The notes beneath the pieces were generated by a model. The model worked only from the letters and a program-made list of their open reading frames with translations, made no database searches and was not told the DNA's origin. A DNA stretch of 45,486 bases from Deltaproteobacteria bacterium (GTDB lineage: Bacteria; Desulfobacterota; GWC2-55-46), in NCBI GenBank assembly GCA_016213015.1, contig JACRCE010000022.1, positions 1 to 45,486 on the forward strand. The letters run 5' to 3'. Position 1 is the stretch's first letter, and the number at the start of each line of letters is the position of its first letter. The translations under genes were made by a program, and so were the position numbers. Positions 6,279 through 15,132 of the stretch are shown here, in pieces.

Positions 6279-8471
6279 TTAAGCCGGATTTCCGGATTCA
6301 TGCCCCTTTGCGGCGCGTTCGACCTTGATGACCTTCTTTATCTTCTGGAGCGACTTGATGATGGTTTTGAGATGCTCCAGGTCGTTTACCTCCACCTCGA
6401 AGTTACAGATGGCCCTGTTGTTCTCGCCGGACTTTATCTCGGCGCTCGCTATGTTCGCGTCGGCGGCCTTGATGGCGTTGGTCATATCGGCTAAAAGCCC
6501 CTTCTCGTTCTTTGAGACGACCTCTATCCTGACGGGCCGCGTAACCTTCTCCTTCTTGTCCCATGCCACGTCAACGAGCCTGTCCTTGTCCACCTGCAAA
6601 AGGTTGGCGCAAACCACGGCATGAACGGCAACGCCTTGTCCGTGGGTTATGAATCCGGCTATCTTATCGCCGGGCAGAGGGTTGCAGCACTTCGCGAATC
6701 TTACCATCACGTCCCCTACCCCCTTGACGAGCACCGGGCTTGACCCTGACTTCGCCCCCGCGCCGGACGATGGTTTGAACCTGTCGAGCACCCGTCTGAA
6801 GGTCGAGACCTTTTGATTCGCCGCGAGTTTTTCCGGCGGCAGTATCTTGCCAAGAGCCTGCATGACCGATACCTTGCCGTAACCTATGCTCGCAAGGAAG
6901 CTGTCCGCGCCCTGAAGGCCGAACTGTTCCTTTGCAATCCTGTCCAACTCGCCGGACTTGATGAGCTTGCCGAGTTCAAGGCCGTGCTTGCCGAACTCCC
7001 TGTCGCACAACTCCCTGCCGAGGGCTATGCTTTGCCCGCGCTCCTCGGTCTTGATCCAATGACGTATGCGCGTCTTGGCGCGCGCCGTGGCTACAAACCC
7101 GAGCCAATCCTTGCTTGGATGATGATTGACCGCCGTGATTATCTCGACCACGTCGCCGTTTCCGAGCTGATACCTCAACGGAACCATCTTGCCGTTCACC
7201 CTTGCGCCGGCGCACCTGTTGCCGATGTCGGTATGTATGCCGTAGGCAAAGTCAACGGTCGTCGCGCCGAACGGAAACTCCTTTATGGCGCCCTTAGGCG
7301 TAAAGACGAAGACCTCGTCGGGAAAAAGGTCTACCTTTACCGACTCCATGAACTCGGCCGAGTCCTTCAAATCGCGCTGCCATTCAAGGAGCTGTCTAAG
7401 CCACGCGAAGTTTTCCTCGTCCTTCGTCTCTATCTCGCGTCCTTCCTTGTACTTCCAGTGCGCGGCTATCCCGTACTCGGCTATCCTGTGCATCTCCTCG
7501 GTGCGAATCTGCACCTCCATCCGCAGGCCGAACGGGCCGACGACCGTCGTATGGAGCGACTGATACATGTTGCCCTTTGGCAGGGCTATGAAGTCCTTAA
7601 ACCTTCCCGGCACCGGCTTCCACGTCGAATGGATGACGCCGAGGACGCCGTAGCAATCGCTTATCGTCTTTACTATGACGCGAAAGGCAAGGATGTCGTA
7701 TATATTCTCGAAATCCACGTCCTGTTCGCGCATCTTTTTATGTATGCTGTACAGATGCTTTGCCCGTCCGCTTACCTCACCGGAGATATTATGCCCGGCA
7801 AGTTTTTCCTCTATGATCGCCTTGACGTTGTTTATATAGTCCGCGCGCGAATCCGAGTCGCGCAGCAGCCTTTCGTCGAGAGAAGCGTATTTTTCAGGCT
7901 CAAGGTACATGAAGGCAAGGTCTTCGAGCTCGGTCTTCATCCATCCGATGCCGAGCCTGTTGGCAAGCGGGGCGTATATGTCGAGCGTCTCCCTTGCAAT
8001 CTTGATCCTCTTGGGCTGAGGCAGTGCGGCCAGCGTCCTCATGTTATGTAGCCTGTCCGCAAGTTTTATGACGATGACCCGGATATCCTTGCCCATTGCA
8101 AGGATCATCTTCCTGAAGTTTTCCGCCTCGTGATCTTCCTTGCTGTCGAAGGTTATGCGGGAGAGCTTGGTAAGGCCGTCGACGAGAGAGGCTATCTCGG
8201 CTCCGAACGTCTCCTCGATCTTCTCAATGGTCGTGTGGGTATCCTCGACCGTGTCATGCAAGAGGCCGGTTGCCACGCTCTCGGCGTCCATCTTGAGTCC
8301 GGTCAGGATATTGGCTACCTCCAACGGATGATCGAGATACGGCTCGCCTGAGAGCCTTGTCTGCCCTTGATGCACCACGCCGGAGAAGACGTAAGCCTTC
8401 CTAATCAGTTCGAGATCCGCGGACGAATTATAGCCGCCCACCCTCTCGGTTATGTCTTCAAGTCTGACCAT
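6279..8471 (-). CDS. rel: Bifunctional (p)ppGpp synthetase/hydrolase (Rel/SpoT)
   Basis: Makes and degrades the stringent-response alarmone (p)ppGpp. 730 residues from ATG 8471 (MVRLEDITERV, the usual family start; the frame stays open to a TTG at 8510, which lacks support). Domains: HD hydrolase about 30-180 with intact HDTVED (72-77); synthetase about 235-345 with GRAKHLYSIHKKM, RFKD (290-293, the charge signature of bifunctional enzymes rather than RelA) and YQSLHTTV; TGS about 385-445; a C-terminal region with CCNPLPGDKIAGFIT; ACT about 655-728. Both catalytic centres look intact, and it is the only RSH protein in the window. ridA lies downstream on the same strand. Confidence 0.97.
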   Translation of the reverse strand: MVRLEDITERVGGYNSSADLELIRKAYVFSGVVHQGQTRLSGEPYLDHPLEVANILTGLKMDAESVATGLLHDTVEDTHTTIEKIEETFGAEIASLVDGLTKLSRITFDSKEDHEAENFRKMILAMGKDIRVIVIKLADRLHNMRTLAALPQPKRIKIARETLDIYAPLANRLGIGWMKTELEDLAFMYLEPEKYASLDERLLRDSDSRADYINNVKAIIEEKLAGHNISGEVSGRAKHLYSIHKKMREQDVDFENIYDILAFRVIVKTISDCYGVLGVIHSTWKPVPGRFKDFIALPKGNMYQSLHTTVVGPFGLRMEVQIRTEEMHRIAEYGIAAHWKYKEGREIETKDEENFAWLRQLLEWQRDLKDSAEFMESVKVDLFPDEVFVFTPKGAIKEFPFGATTVDFAYGIHTDIGNRCAGARVNGKMVPLRYQLGNGDVVEIITAVNHHPSKDWLGFVATARAKTRIRHWIKTEERGQSIALGRELCDREFGKHGLELGKLIKSGELDRIAKEQFGLQGADSFLASIGYGKVSVMQALGKILPPEKLAANQKVSTFRRVLDRFKPSSGAGAKSGSSPVLVKGVGDVMVRFAKCCNPLPGDKIAGFITHGQGVAVHAVVCANLLQVDKDRLVDVAWDKKEKVTRPVRIEVVSKNEKGLLADMTNAIKAADANIASAEIKSGENNRAICNFEVEVNDLEHLKTIIKSLQKIKKVIKVERAAKGHESGNPA

Positions 8472-8515
8472 GGTTCTTTTGAATTTAACCCAAGCGCCGT
8501 TGATTAGCAACTAAA

Positions 8516-8602
8516 GACCGTGTCCGTGAACCGTTGTCAGTGACCGTAACAGATTTCTCTTTTATACGGTTCATGCTCTTTATCCTTTCACGGTTCACGG
8601 CC
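8516..8602. repeat. Diverged copy of the ACCGTGAACCGTG-type palindrome
   Basis: Between the divergent rel and pbp1A genes. GACCGTGTCCGTGAACCG on the left faces CACGGTTCACGGCC on the right. Related to the copies at 2370-2420 and 32081-32148. Confidence 0.5.
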
Positions 8603-8605
8603 TCA

Positions 8606-8639
8606 TTGCTTTCAGGCTTATCCCTATAGTATACTATAG
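8606..8639 (+). promoter_or_regulatory. pbp1A promoter with a 16-bp perfect palindrome over the -10
   Basis: TTGCTT (8606-8611), 18-nt spacer, TATACT (8630-8635). The -10 hexamer is embedded in the perfect palindrome CTATAGTATACTATAG (8624-8639), which could be an operator. The predicted leader is about 28 nt with TGGAG before ATG 8670. Confidence 0.5.
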
Positions 8640-8669
8640 AGATAACAATTTATAAACAACTGGAGAATA

Positions 8670-11078
8670 ATGAAGCTTAGGCTCTCTTACAAGATCATCG
8701 GTTTCGGCGCAATAGCTTTAATCGCACTGGTTTTCGGCGGATACTTTTACTTCACATGGGGTCTGCCGTCGCTTGAAAAGATTGAGGACTATCATCCGCA
8801 GAGGGTAACGAAGGCCTTTTCACGCGACGGCCGGCTCATAGGCGAATTCTATACGGAAAGAAGGATCGTCGTGGGGTTGGAGCGCGTTCCGAAACATCTC
8901 ATCCATGCGTTCCTCGCGGCGGAAGACTCTCACTTCTATGAGCACGAGGGCATCAGTTATCTTGCCATCTTCAGGGCCATGTACAAGAACGTCCTGGCCG
9001 GAAAGGTCGTGCAGGGCGGCTCGACCATCACCCAGCAGGTTGCAAAGAGTTTTTTCCTTACGCCTGAGAGAAAGATTTCCAGAAAGATACGCGAGGCCAT
9101 CATGGCCTACAGGATTGAAAAACACCTTACCAAGGACGAGATACTGCACCTGTACCTCAATCAGATATATTTAGGCAACGGCGTCTACGGCGTGCAAACG
9201 GCCTCTGACGCTTATTTCGGAAAGGGCGTCGAAAGGCTTACCCTTGCCGAGGCCGCCATCCTTGCAAGCCTTCCAAAGGCGCCGAGCAAGTATTCTCCGT
9301 TCGTAAACCCCGCGCTTGCAAAGAAACGTCAGGAGTACGTCCTGTCGCGCATGGTTGAAGAGGGCTATATAAAACAGGCCGAGGCCGACAAGGCCGTTGC
9401 GGAAAAGTTCAAGCTCAATACGGAGCGGAAGACGGACGCCCTTTGGGTAGGCCCGTATTTCACGGAGCACGTAAGGCGGTATATCGAGGAAAAGTACGGG
9501 GAGGATACGCTCTATAAGGGCGGCCTGACGGTGCACACGACCCTCGACGTGGACGCGCAAAAGGCCGCGAACGCGGCGACAAGCGCCGGACTCAGGGAGT
9601 ATGACAAGCGCCACGGCTTCAGAGGGGCTCAAAGAGCGCTCAAGACGCCCGAAGAAACGGCGCTGTTCAAAGCCGAAATGGACAAAAGACTGGCCGCGCT
9701 TCCGATGGCCGAAGGCGATTTGTTTCAGGCGGTCGTCGTGTCGTTCAATCAAAAGGATTCGTCGCTGCTTGTCGAGGCCGGAAGCAGGAAAGGCGTCATA
9801 TCGAAGAACGACATGGACTGGGCAAGGCTTTACAACCCTGAGGCAAAGCCGGACGCTGGTAAATACGTCGAGCTGAAAAAACTCTTCAAACAGGGAGACA
9901 TTCTTGAGGTGCGTCTGAAGGCCGCGCCGGCAAACGCGCCTTTGCAACTACAGCTTGAGCAGGAGCCTCTCGCTCAGGCCGCGCTGATTGCAATGGATCC
10001 TGAGACCGGTCATGTGCGCGCTATGACCGGCGGTCTTGATTTTTCAAAAAGCCAGTTCAACCGCGCCGTACAGGCGTTTCGACAGCCGGGCAGCGCATTC
10101 AAGCCCGTAATCTACACCACTGCGATTGACGCGGGTTACACCCCAGCCTCGATAATCATGGACTCTCCCCTTGTGTTCGAGCAGACAAAGGACGCGGCGG
10201 ACAACGGAAAAGAGCCGGAAAAAGATCAGTGGCGTCCGAAGAATTATGACGAACATTTCGCCGGCCCGACCACGTTCAGGGAGGCCCTTGCCAAATCGAG
10301 AAACGTCGTTACCATCAAGATATTGAAGGACATTGGCGTCGGGCGCGTCATAGAGCATGCGCGTCTTCTCGGCATAAACTCGCCGCTTGCGCCCGATCTG
10401 TCCCTTGCGCTCGGATCGTCGGTCGTAACGCCGCTTGAGATGACCACCGCCTTTTCAACGCTGGCCAACCTCGGCTCGCGCGCGGCTCCCGTGTTCATAA
10501 CCAAGATAACTGACGCCTCCGGCAATATACTCGAGGAAAACGGGAGCGTCTTTACGCCGGCAATAAGCCCGCAAACGGCCTACGTTATGACGAACCTTCT
10601 GCAAGGCGTCATTGAAAACGGCACAGGCGCAAGGGCAAAGGCCCTTGGCAGACCGGCCGCCGGAAAGACCGGGACTACAAACGACCTGAATGACGCATGG
10701 TTCGTGGGATATGTGCCGGGCCTTGCGGCGACCGCATGGGTCGGTTATGACGACCAGCGAATGCTCGGCGGCCATGAGACCGGCGCCGTTGCCGCGCTTC
10801 CTATATGGCTAAAGTTCATGAAAGAGGCTCTGGCGGATCAGCCCGTAAGGAACTTTCAGGCCCCTGACGGCGTAGAGTTCGTCAAGATAGACGCGGTTAC
10901 GGGCTTATCGCCGTCAGGGACGACGCAAAACGCCATATTCGAGGTGTTCAAGACAGGAACCGGCCCGCGGTCGGCAACAACCGACAAGAGCGGCGCCAAG
11001 GACTTTTCAATGATGGATACGGATTCAAAAACGCCGCTTGAAAAAGTCGCTGAGCCGCCTCAGGAGACGAGCCGATAG
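8670..11078 (+). CDS. Penicillin-binding protein 1A (class A, bifunctional)
   Basis: Polymerises and cross-links peptidoglycan at the outer face of the inner membrane. 802 residues: cytoplasmic start and one membrane anchor (about 9-30); glycosyltransferase family 51 domain (about 50-230) with AAEDSHFYEHEG (catalytic Glu85) and GGSTITQQVAKSFFL; a linker/OB-like region; transpeptidase domain (about 430-730) with SAFK (Ser475, Lys478), SRN (SxN motif) and KTGTT. A low-complexity hydrophilic tail follows. ATG 8670 has a TGGAG Shine-Dalgarno sequence. The TAG stop (11076-11078) lies inside the 4-bp ATAG target duplication of a 340-bp mobile repeat; before that insertion moaA would have started 8 nt after the stop. 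Confidence 0.97.
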   Translation: MKLRLSYKIIGFGAIALIALVFGGYFYFTWGLPSLEKIEDYHPQRVTKAFSRDGRLIGEFYTERRIVVGLERVPKHLIHAFLAAEDSHFYEHEGISYLAIFRAMYKNVLAGKVVQGGSTITQQVAKSFFLTPERKISRKIREAIMAYRIEKHLTKDEILHLYLNQIYLGNGVYGVQTASDAYFGKGVERLTLAEAAILASLPKAPSKYSPFVNPALAKKRQEYVLSRMVEEGYIKQAEADKAVAEKFKLNTERKTDALWVGPYFTEHVRRYIEEKYGEDTLYKGGLTVHTTLDVDAQKAANAATSAGLREYDKRHGFRGAQRALKTPEETALFKAEMDKRLAALPMAEGDLFQAVVVSFNQKDSSLLVEAGSRKGVISKNDMDWARLYNPEAKPDAGKYVELKKLFKQGDILEVRLKAAPANAPLQLQLEQEPLAQAALIAMDPETGHVRAMTGGLDFSKSQFNRAVQAFRQPGSAFKPVIYTTAIDAGYTPASIIMDSPLVFEQTKDAADNGKEPEKDQWRPKNYDEHFAGPTTFREALAKSRNVVTIKILKDIGVGRVIEHARLLGINSPLAPDLSLALGSSVVTPLEMTTAFSTLANLGSRAAPVFITKITDASGNILEENGSVFTPAISPQTAYVMTNLLQGVIENGTGARAKALGRPAAGKTGTTNDLNDAWFVGYVPGLAATAWVGYDDQRMLGGHETGAVAALPIWLKFMKEALADQPVRNFQAPDGVEFVKIDAVTGLSPSGTTQNAIFEVFKTGTGPRSATTDKSGAKDFSMMDTDSKTPLEKVAEPPQETSR

Positions 11079-11418
11079 TAGTTTGTTGAAAAACCTGATA
11101 TTGACAAAGGCTGTTCATCGGTTGCTCGCCGACTTCTTCGCAACAAGGCGAGCTTAAAAGAGATATCTCCTAATCCTTGCCGATAAAATCATGCCGTCGT
11201 AAAGACGGCATGATTTTACAAAAGTCGCGGATGCGAGGCGGCAGGGTTCCCATTGCGTGCGAAGCACAATGCAACGGGAAGTTGCGACGAATGAGCCCAG
11301 CACCACTTTGGATTACAAAAGCATGTTGCTTGATAAATTTCCTCGTGCAACAAAGTGGTGCTGGGCGCAGTGAGGAGCGACGCGACAACAAAGCAGATGC
11401 GGCTTTTTCAACAGCCTG
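11079..11418. mobile_element. Miniature inverted-repeat element B1 (340 bp) with ATAG target duplication
   Basis: Left end TAGTTTGTTGAAAAACC and right end GGCTTTTTCAACAGCCTG are inverted copies; direct ATAG repeats flank it (11075-11078 and 11419-11422). No transposase is encoded. Inside are a 15-bp-stem hairpin (11184-11218, centred on CATGCCGTC/GACGGCATG) and the CCCAGCACCACTTTG inverted repeat (11295-11310 with 11351-11366). About 120 bp at the right side is closely similar to element B2 at 24540-24719. It splits pbp1A from moaA. Confidence 0.8.
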
Positions 11419-11430
11419 ATAGAGACTATT

Positions 11431-12438
11431 ATGACCGACAAAAACAAACTCATTGACGGCTATAACAGAAAGGTGGACTACCTGAGGATATCCGTAACCG
11501 ACAGGTGCAATCTGAGGTGCGTCTACTGTATGCCGCCTGAAGGCATCGAGCTGGCAAGGACCGATGAGATACTGCGCTACGAGGAGCTTTTAAGGATAGC
11601 GCGCATAGCCGCGGGGCACGGTGTGAGCAAGGTTCGCATCACCGGAGGAGAGCCGCTCATACGAAGGGGGCTTGTCGACTTCATCGGCTCTCTGGCCGCA
11701 ATAAAAGGCATAGAGGACTTGAGCCTTACGACAAACGGCGTCCTTCTCAAACAATATGCCGGACAACTCAAGGACGCGGGTTTGAAGCGCGTAAACGTGA
11801 GCCTTGACTCGCTCAAGCGTGAACGCTTCCATAAGATTACACGCGGGGATAACCTGAGCGAGGTCATCGCCGGAATCGAGGAGGCAAACAAGGCAGGCCT
11901 TATCCCTGTAAAGATAAACATGGTCGTGATAAAAGGCTTTAACGACGACGAGATACTGGAGTTTGCGCTTCTTACCAAAACGCATCCGTATCACGTGCGC
12001 TTCATCGAGTATATGCCGTTCGACACGCAGGCCGGATGGCAAAAGGATAAGTGTCTGACAAGCAGGGAGTTGCAGGAGATGATCGGCATTGCCTCCCCTC
12101 TCCTGCCGATAGGCGATTCCGCGGGATGCCGGAACGCTGGACCGGCGCGAAGGTTTAGGTTTGCGGACGGCGTCGGCGAGCTTGGCTTCATAAGCCCGGT
12201 GTCGGATCACTTCTGCGGCTCATGCAACCGGTTGAGGCTCACGGCGGACGGCAAGCTCCGCACCTGCCTGTTTTCGGACGACGAGATCGATCTGAGAGAG
12301 GCGCTTAGAAACGGCTCAAGCGACTCCGCGATAGAGGCCATACTTTTCAAGGCCGTTGCCGCGAAGCCTCAGGGACACAAGATAAACGAAAACATGTTCA
12401 AGAAGTGCAGCAGGACCATGAGCCTGATAGGCGGGTAA
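11431..12438 (+). CDS. moaA: GTP 3',8-cyclase, molybdenum cofactor biosynthesis protein A
   Basis: Radical SAM enzyme that, with MoaC, converts GTP to cyclic pyranopterin monophosphate, the first step of molybdopterin synthesis. 335 residues. N-terminal cluster motif CNLRCVYC (Cys26, 30, 33), GGEPLIRRG, TTNG, VSLDSL, and a C-terminal [4Fe-4S] site CGSCNRLRLTADGKLRTCLF with a later Cys in FKKCSRTM; it ends in the conserved Gly-Gly needed for activation of the C-terminal tail. The start ATG is only 12 nt beyond a mobile repeat and has a weak Shine-Dalgarno (AGAGA). Other cofactor genes in the window are mobB-mobA at 25.3 kb; moaC, moaE and moeA are not seen here. Confidence 0.97.
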   Translation: MTDKNKLIDGYNRKVDYLRISVTDRCNLRCVYCMPPEGIELARTDEILRYEELLRIARIAAGHGVSKVRITGGEPLIRRGLVDFIGSLAAIKGIEDLSLTTNGVLLKQYAGQLKDAGLKRVNVSLDSLKRERFHKITRGDNLSEVIAGIEEANKAGLIPVKINMVVIKGFNDDEILEFALLTKTHPYHVRFIEYMPFDTQAGWQKDKCLTSRELQEMIGIASPLLPIGDSAGCRNAGPARRFRFADGVGELGFISPVSDHFCGSCNRLRLTADGKLRTCLFSDDEIDLREALRNGSSDSAIEAILFKAVAAKPQGHKINENMFKKCSRTMSLIGG

Positions 12439-12466
12439 AAAAGTTGATGCAGGTTGGCAGGTTTTC

Positions 12467-12567
12467 ATAAATAGGGACAGCGACTATTTTTCTTATAAAG
12501 TCGTTCCAGCATAGACAGCCTAAGAAAAAGAAAGAGCGGGTGAAAAATAGTCGCTGTCCCTATTTAT
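12467..12567. repeat. Inverted-repeat element with 26-bp perfect ends (GGGACAGCGACTATTTTTC)
   Basis: 12467-12492 is perfectly complementary to 12542-12567 around a 49-nt centre. A further partial copy of one tip (TCCCTATTTATAT) follows at about 12571-12583, touching the metF stop codon. This AAATAGGGACAGCGACTATTT palindrome type is one I associate with REP-associated transposases in related genomes (inference); no transposase is present. It lies between convergent moaA and metF and could act as a bidirectional terminator. Confidence 0.8.
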
Positions 12568-12583
12568 ATGTCCCTATTTATAT

Positions 12584-13441
12584 TTATTTATCGATTATCC
12601 TCAACACGCTCTCCTCATTTCCTATGGCCATGATGTGGGCGCCGTGGCAGAATTTCTTGAGTTCCTTGAGTTGCCTTCCCGCTATCTCGATGCCCTTTTC
12701 AAGCTGATCAGGCGCGGCCTCAAGCTCGTCAATAAGGGCTTGAGGTACCGTTACGCCGGCCACCTTTTCATTCAGGTAATGAGCCATCTTTGCGGATTTC
12801 AGGAGAAGAAGGCCGCCGAGGACCTTTACATTGAACCGTTCGGCATATTCAAAAAATCTTTTGAACCCCTCCATGTCGAATAGCGCCTGCGTCTGGAAGA
12901 AGGACGCACCGGCAGCTATCTTCTTTTCGAACTTTATCTCCTCCGGCTCCCAAGGGTCGGCCTCCGGCGCGACTACGGCTCCGATAAGAAAGCCGGTTGA
13001 CCCGCGAAGCGGGGCGTTGTTCATATTCGTGCCTTTGTTGAGGGTGTTGATGAGCTGGACAAGCTGAACCGAGTCCAGATCAAAGACCGCCTTTGCCGAA
13101 CAATGATCCCCGGCGCTGACGTGGTCGCCGGTGAGGGCAAGAATGTTTTTTATCCCAAGCGCCCACGCGCCCATGATATCGGATTGGAGCGCAAGCCTGT
13201 TTCTGTCCCTGCACGTAACCTGAAAGACAGGCTCTATTCCCTCGTCAAGCAGGAGTTTTGAACACGCAAGAGAAGACAGGCGCATGACGGCCCGCTGATT
13301 GTCGGTTACGTTGGCCGCGGCAATCCGGCCCTTCAGGAGCCGCGCCTTTTCAAGAAACTGCGACGTATCCGTGCCCCTCGGCGGGCATATCTCGGCGGTT
13401 ATTACAAAGGCGCCGGATTCGAGTTCCCGTTTCAATGACAT
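12584..13441 (-). CDS. metF: Methylenetetrahydrofolate reductase (short MetF type)
   Basis: Reduces 5,10-methylene-THF to 5-methyl-THF, feeding methionine synthesis or a Wood-Ljungdahl methyl branch. 285 residues: one TIM-barrel domain starting MSLKRELESGAFVITAEICPPRGTD, with ANVTDNQRAVMRLSS, PVFQVTCRDRNRLALQSDIMGAWALGIKNILALTGDH, FLIGAVVAPEAD and FFQTQALFDMEGFKRF, all typical of MetF. It lacks the extra Cys-rich region of the MetV partner. It starts 3 nt after purQ, so it is the last gene of the purine operon; both pathways draw on one-carbon folates. Which physiological direction it runs cannot be told from sequence. Confidence 0.9.
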   Translation of the reverse strand: MSLKRELESGAFVITAEICPPRGTDTSQFLEKARLLKGRIAAANVTDNQRAVMRLSSLACSKLLLDEGIEPVFQVTCRDRNRLALQSDIMGAWALGIKNILALTGDHVSAGDHCSAKAVFDLDSVQLVQLINTLNKGTNMNNAPLRGSTGFLIGAVVAPEADPWEPEEIKFEKKIAAGASFFQTQALFDMEGFKRFFEYAERFNVKVLGGLLLLKSAKMAHYLNEKVAGVTVPQALIDELEAAPDQLEKGIEIAGRQLKELKKFCHGAHIMAIGNEESVLRIIDK

Positions 13442-13444
13442 GAT

Positions 13445-14134
13445 TTATACGAATCCCTTCAGAAGCGACTCGAAAACCGCCCTGCCGCCCGTTTGTCCCA
13501 ACGTTGCCTCACACGCCCTTTCAGGGTGCGGCATGGATCCCATTACGTTCCCGGCCTCGTTCAATATCGCGGCGATGTCGGCGCGGGACCCGTTCGGGGC
13601 CGCGTCAGGCGCGCCGGACCCGTCCGCGAGGCAATACCTGAACGCGATCCTGCCTGAATCCTCAAGCAGTTTTATCGTATCGTCGTCCGCGTAATAGCTG
13701 CCGTCGGCATGGGCTATCGGGATGTTTACGATCTGCCCCTTTGTATACGCGCTGGTAAACCTGCTCGTATTGTTTTCCACCCTGAGGCTTGCCCCCTTAC
13801 AGATGAACTTCAAGCCGCTATTCCTCATAAGTACGCCGGGCAGCAACCCCGCCTCCGCAAGTATCTGAAAGCCGTTGCAGATGCCGAGCACAAGACCGCC
13901 CTTTTTCGCAAAGGCCTGCACCGCGTTCATCACCGGTGAAAAACGGGCGATGGCGCCGGTGCGAAGGTAATCGCCGTAAGAAAAACCGCCGGGCAGTATC
14001 ACGCAGTCAAGACCGTCAAGGCACGAGGACTTGTGCCAGATGAATCCGGCCTCGCAACCGAAGACGTGCTTGACCGCATGGTAACAGTCATGGTCGCAGT
14101 TTGAACCGGGAAATACGATAATGCCGAACTTCAC
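13445..14134 (-). CDS. purQ: Phosphoribosylformylglycinamidine synthase, glutaminase subunit
   Basis: Supplies ammonia from glutamine to PurL for conversion of FGAR to FGAM in purine synthesis. 229 residues, class I glutamine amidotransferase fold: [13 protein letters not shown] start, [12 protein letters not shown], nucleophile Cys in [18 protein letters not shown], and the catalytic His-Glu pair in MPHPERA near the C-terminus. GTG start at 14134 with a GGGAGG Shine-Dalgarno sequence. It works with PurS, encoded just upstream; PurL is not in this window. An Ala/Gly-rich insert ([16 protein letters not shown]) near the end is slightly unusual. Confidence 0.97.
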   Translation of the reverse strand: MKFGIIVFPGSNCDHDCYHAVKHVFGCEAGFIWHKSSCLDGLDCVILPGGFSYGDYLRTGAIARFSPVMNAVQAFAKKGGLVLGICNGFQILAEAGLLPGVLMRNSGLKFICKGASLRVENNTSRFTSAYTKGQIVNIPIAHADGSYYADDDTIKLLEDSGRIAFRYCLADGSGAPDAAPNGSRADIAAILNEAGNVMGSMPHPERACEATLGQTGGRAVFESLLKGFV

Positions 14135-14149
14135 CTGAAAAGACCTCCC

Positions 14150-14389
14150 TCAATCAACCTCAATCCTGTAATTCTCTATCACAGTATTGGCAAGGAGCTT
14201 TTCGCACATCTTGCCGATGCGCTCTATGGCGGCTTCCCTTGACGCACCGTCAAGCTCCAATTCAATGAACTTGCCGATGCGCGCGCCCTGCACCTCGTCA
14301 AACCCAAGCGTCTTTAGTGAGGCAACGACGGCCTTGCCCTGCGGGTCGAGCACGCCTGCCCTGAGCGTAATATATATCCTCGCTTTCAT
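14150..14389 (-). CDS. purS: Phosphoribosylformylglycinamidine synthase subunit PurS
   Basis: 79 residues, the small subunit that bridges PurQ and small PurL in bacteria with the three-part FGAM synthase. Signature: MKARIYITLRAGVLDPQGKAV, SLKTLGFDEVQGARIGKFIELEL, MCEKLLANTVIENYRIE. ATG 14389 overlaps the purC stop by 4 nt. Its presence implies that a short PurL is encoded elsewhere. Confidence 0.97.
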   Translation of the reverse strand: MKARIYITLRAGVLDPQGKAVVASLKTLGFDEVQGARIGKFIELELDGASREAAIERIGKMCEKLLANTVIENYRIEVD

Positions 14390-15111
14390 GCGCGTTTACC
14401 CTTGGGTTGGTCCATTATCTTTTTCAGCACCAGTTCGTAAGCCTCTGAAACCTGCCCAAGATCACGCCTGAACCTGTCCTTGTCGAGCTTCTCCTTGGTC
14501 TGTTTGTCCCAGAGCCTGCACCCGTCCGGCGTTATCTCGTCGCCAAGGAGTATCTCGCCCTTGTGGACGCCGTACTCAAGTTTGAAGTCAACGAGGGTTA
14601 TGCCGACGGAGTCGAAAAACTCAGTGAGAAACCTGTTGACCTTGAGGGCCGAGGTCTCCATCTCTTTCAACTCGTCAAGGGTAGCAAGACCGAACGCCTT
14701 TATGTGATATGCGTTTATCATCGGGTCCCCGAGCGGATCGCTCTTGTAATAGAACTCTATTATGGTTTCCTTGAGAGGCGTCCCCTCCTCCAGACCCATG
14801 CGCTTGGCAAGGCTTCCGGCAACGACGTTCCTTACAACCACCTCAATGGGGATTATCCTGAGTTTTTTTACGAGCATCTCCCTCTCGCCCGGCATATCCA
14901 CGAAATGGGTCTTTATCCCCTGCGCCTCAAGACGCCTGAAGAGGTGGGAGGAGATACTGTTATTGAGTATGCCCTTGTTTTCGATTATGCCCTTCTTCTT
15001 GCCGTCAAAGGCCGTTGCCTCGTCCTTGAAGTACTGGATTAGAAGGTTCTCGTCCTCGGTCGTATAAAGCACCTTTGCCTTGCCCTCGTAGAGCTTTTCG
15101 ATCTTTTTCAT
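14386..15111 (-). CDS. purC: SAICAR synthetase
   Basis: Phosphoribosylaminoimidazole-succinocarboxamide synthase, joining CAIR and aspartate with ATP hydrolysis. 241 residues, normal length. Motifs: LYEGKAKVLYTT, FKDEATAFDGKK, GIKTHFVD, RIIPIEVVVRNVVAGS, LVDFKLEYG and LGDEITPDGCRLWD. It is second in the purB-purC-purS-purQ-metF operon, 21 bp after purB and overlapping purS by 4 nt. SAICAR is the next substrate of PurB, encoded immediately upstream. Confidence 0.98.
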   Translation of the reverse strand: MKKIEKLYEGKAKVLYTTEDENLLIQYFKDEATAFDGKKKGIIENKGILNNSISSHLFRRLEAQGIKTHFVDMPGEREMLVKKLRIIPIEVVVRNVVAGSLAKRMGLEEGTPLKETIIEFYYKSDPLGDPMINAYHIKAFGLATLDELKEMETSALKVNRFLTEFFDSVGITLVDFKLEYGVHKGEILLGDEITPDGCRLWDKQTKEKLDKDRFRRDLGQVSEAYELVLKKIMDQPKGKRA

Positions 15112-15132
15112 CTCTGTGGTTTCTCCATGAAA

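Noticed and set aside
6813-8051. Long open frame of 412 codons on the plus strand opposite rel
   Set aside because: It is fully antisense to the conserved rel gene, has no recognisable domain, and its length follows from the codon composition of rel.
8472-8510. Upstream TTG start of rel
   Set aside because: No Shine-Dalgarno and family alignment begins at ATG 8471 (MVRLEDITERV).
9171-9947. 258-codon open frame on the minus strand inside pbp1A
   Set aside because: Antisense to the well-conserved pbp1A gene; no family features.
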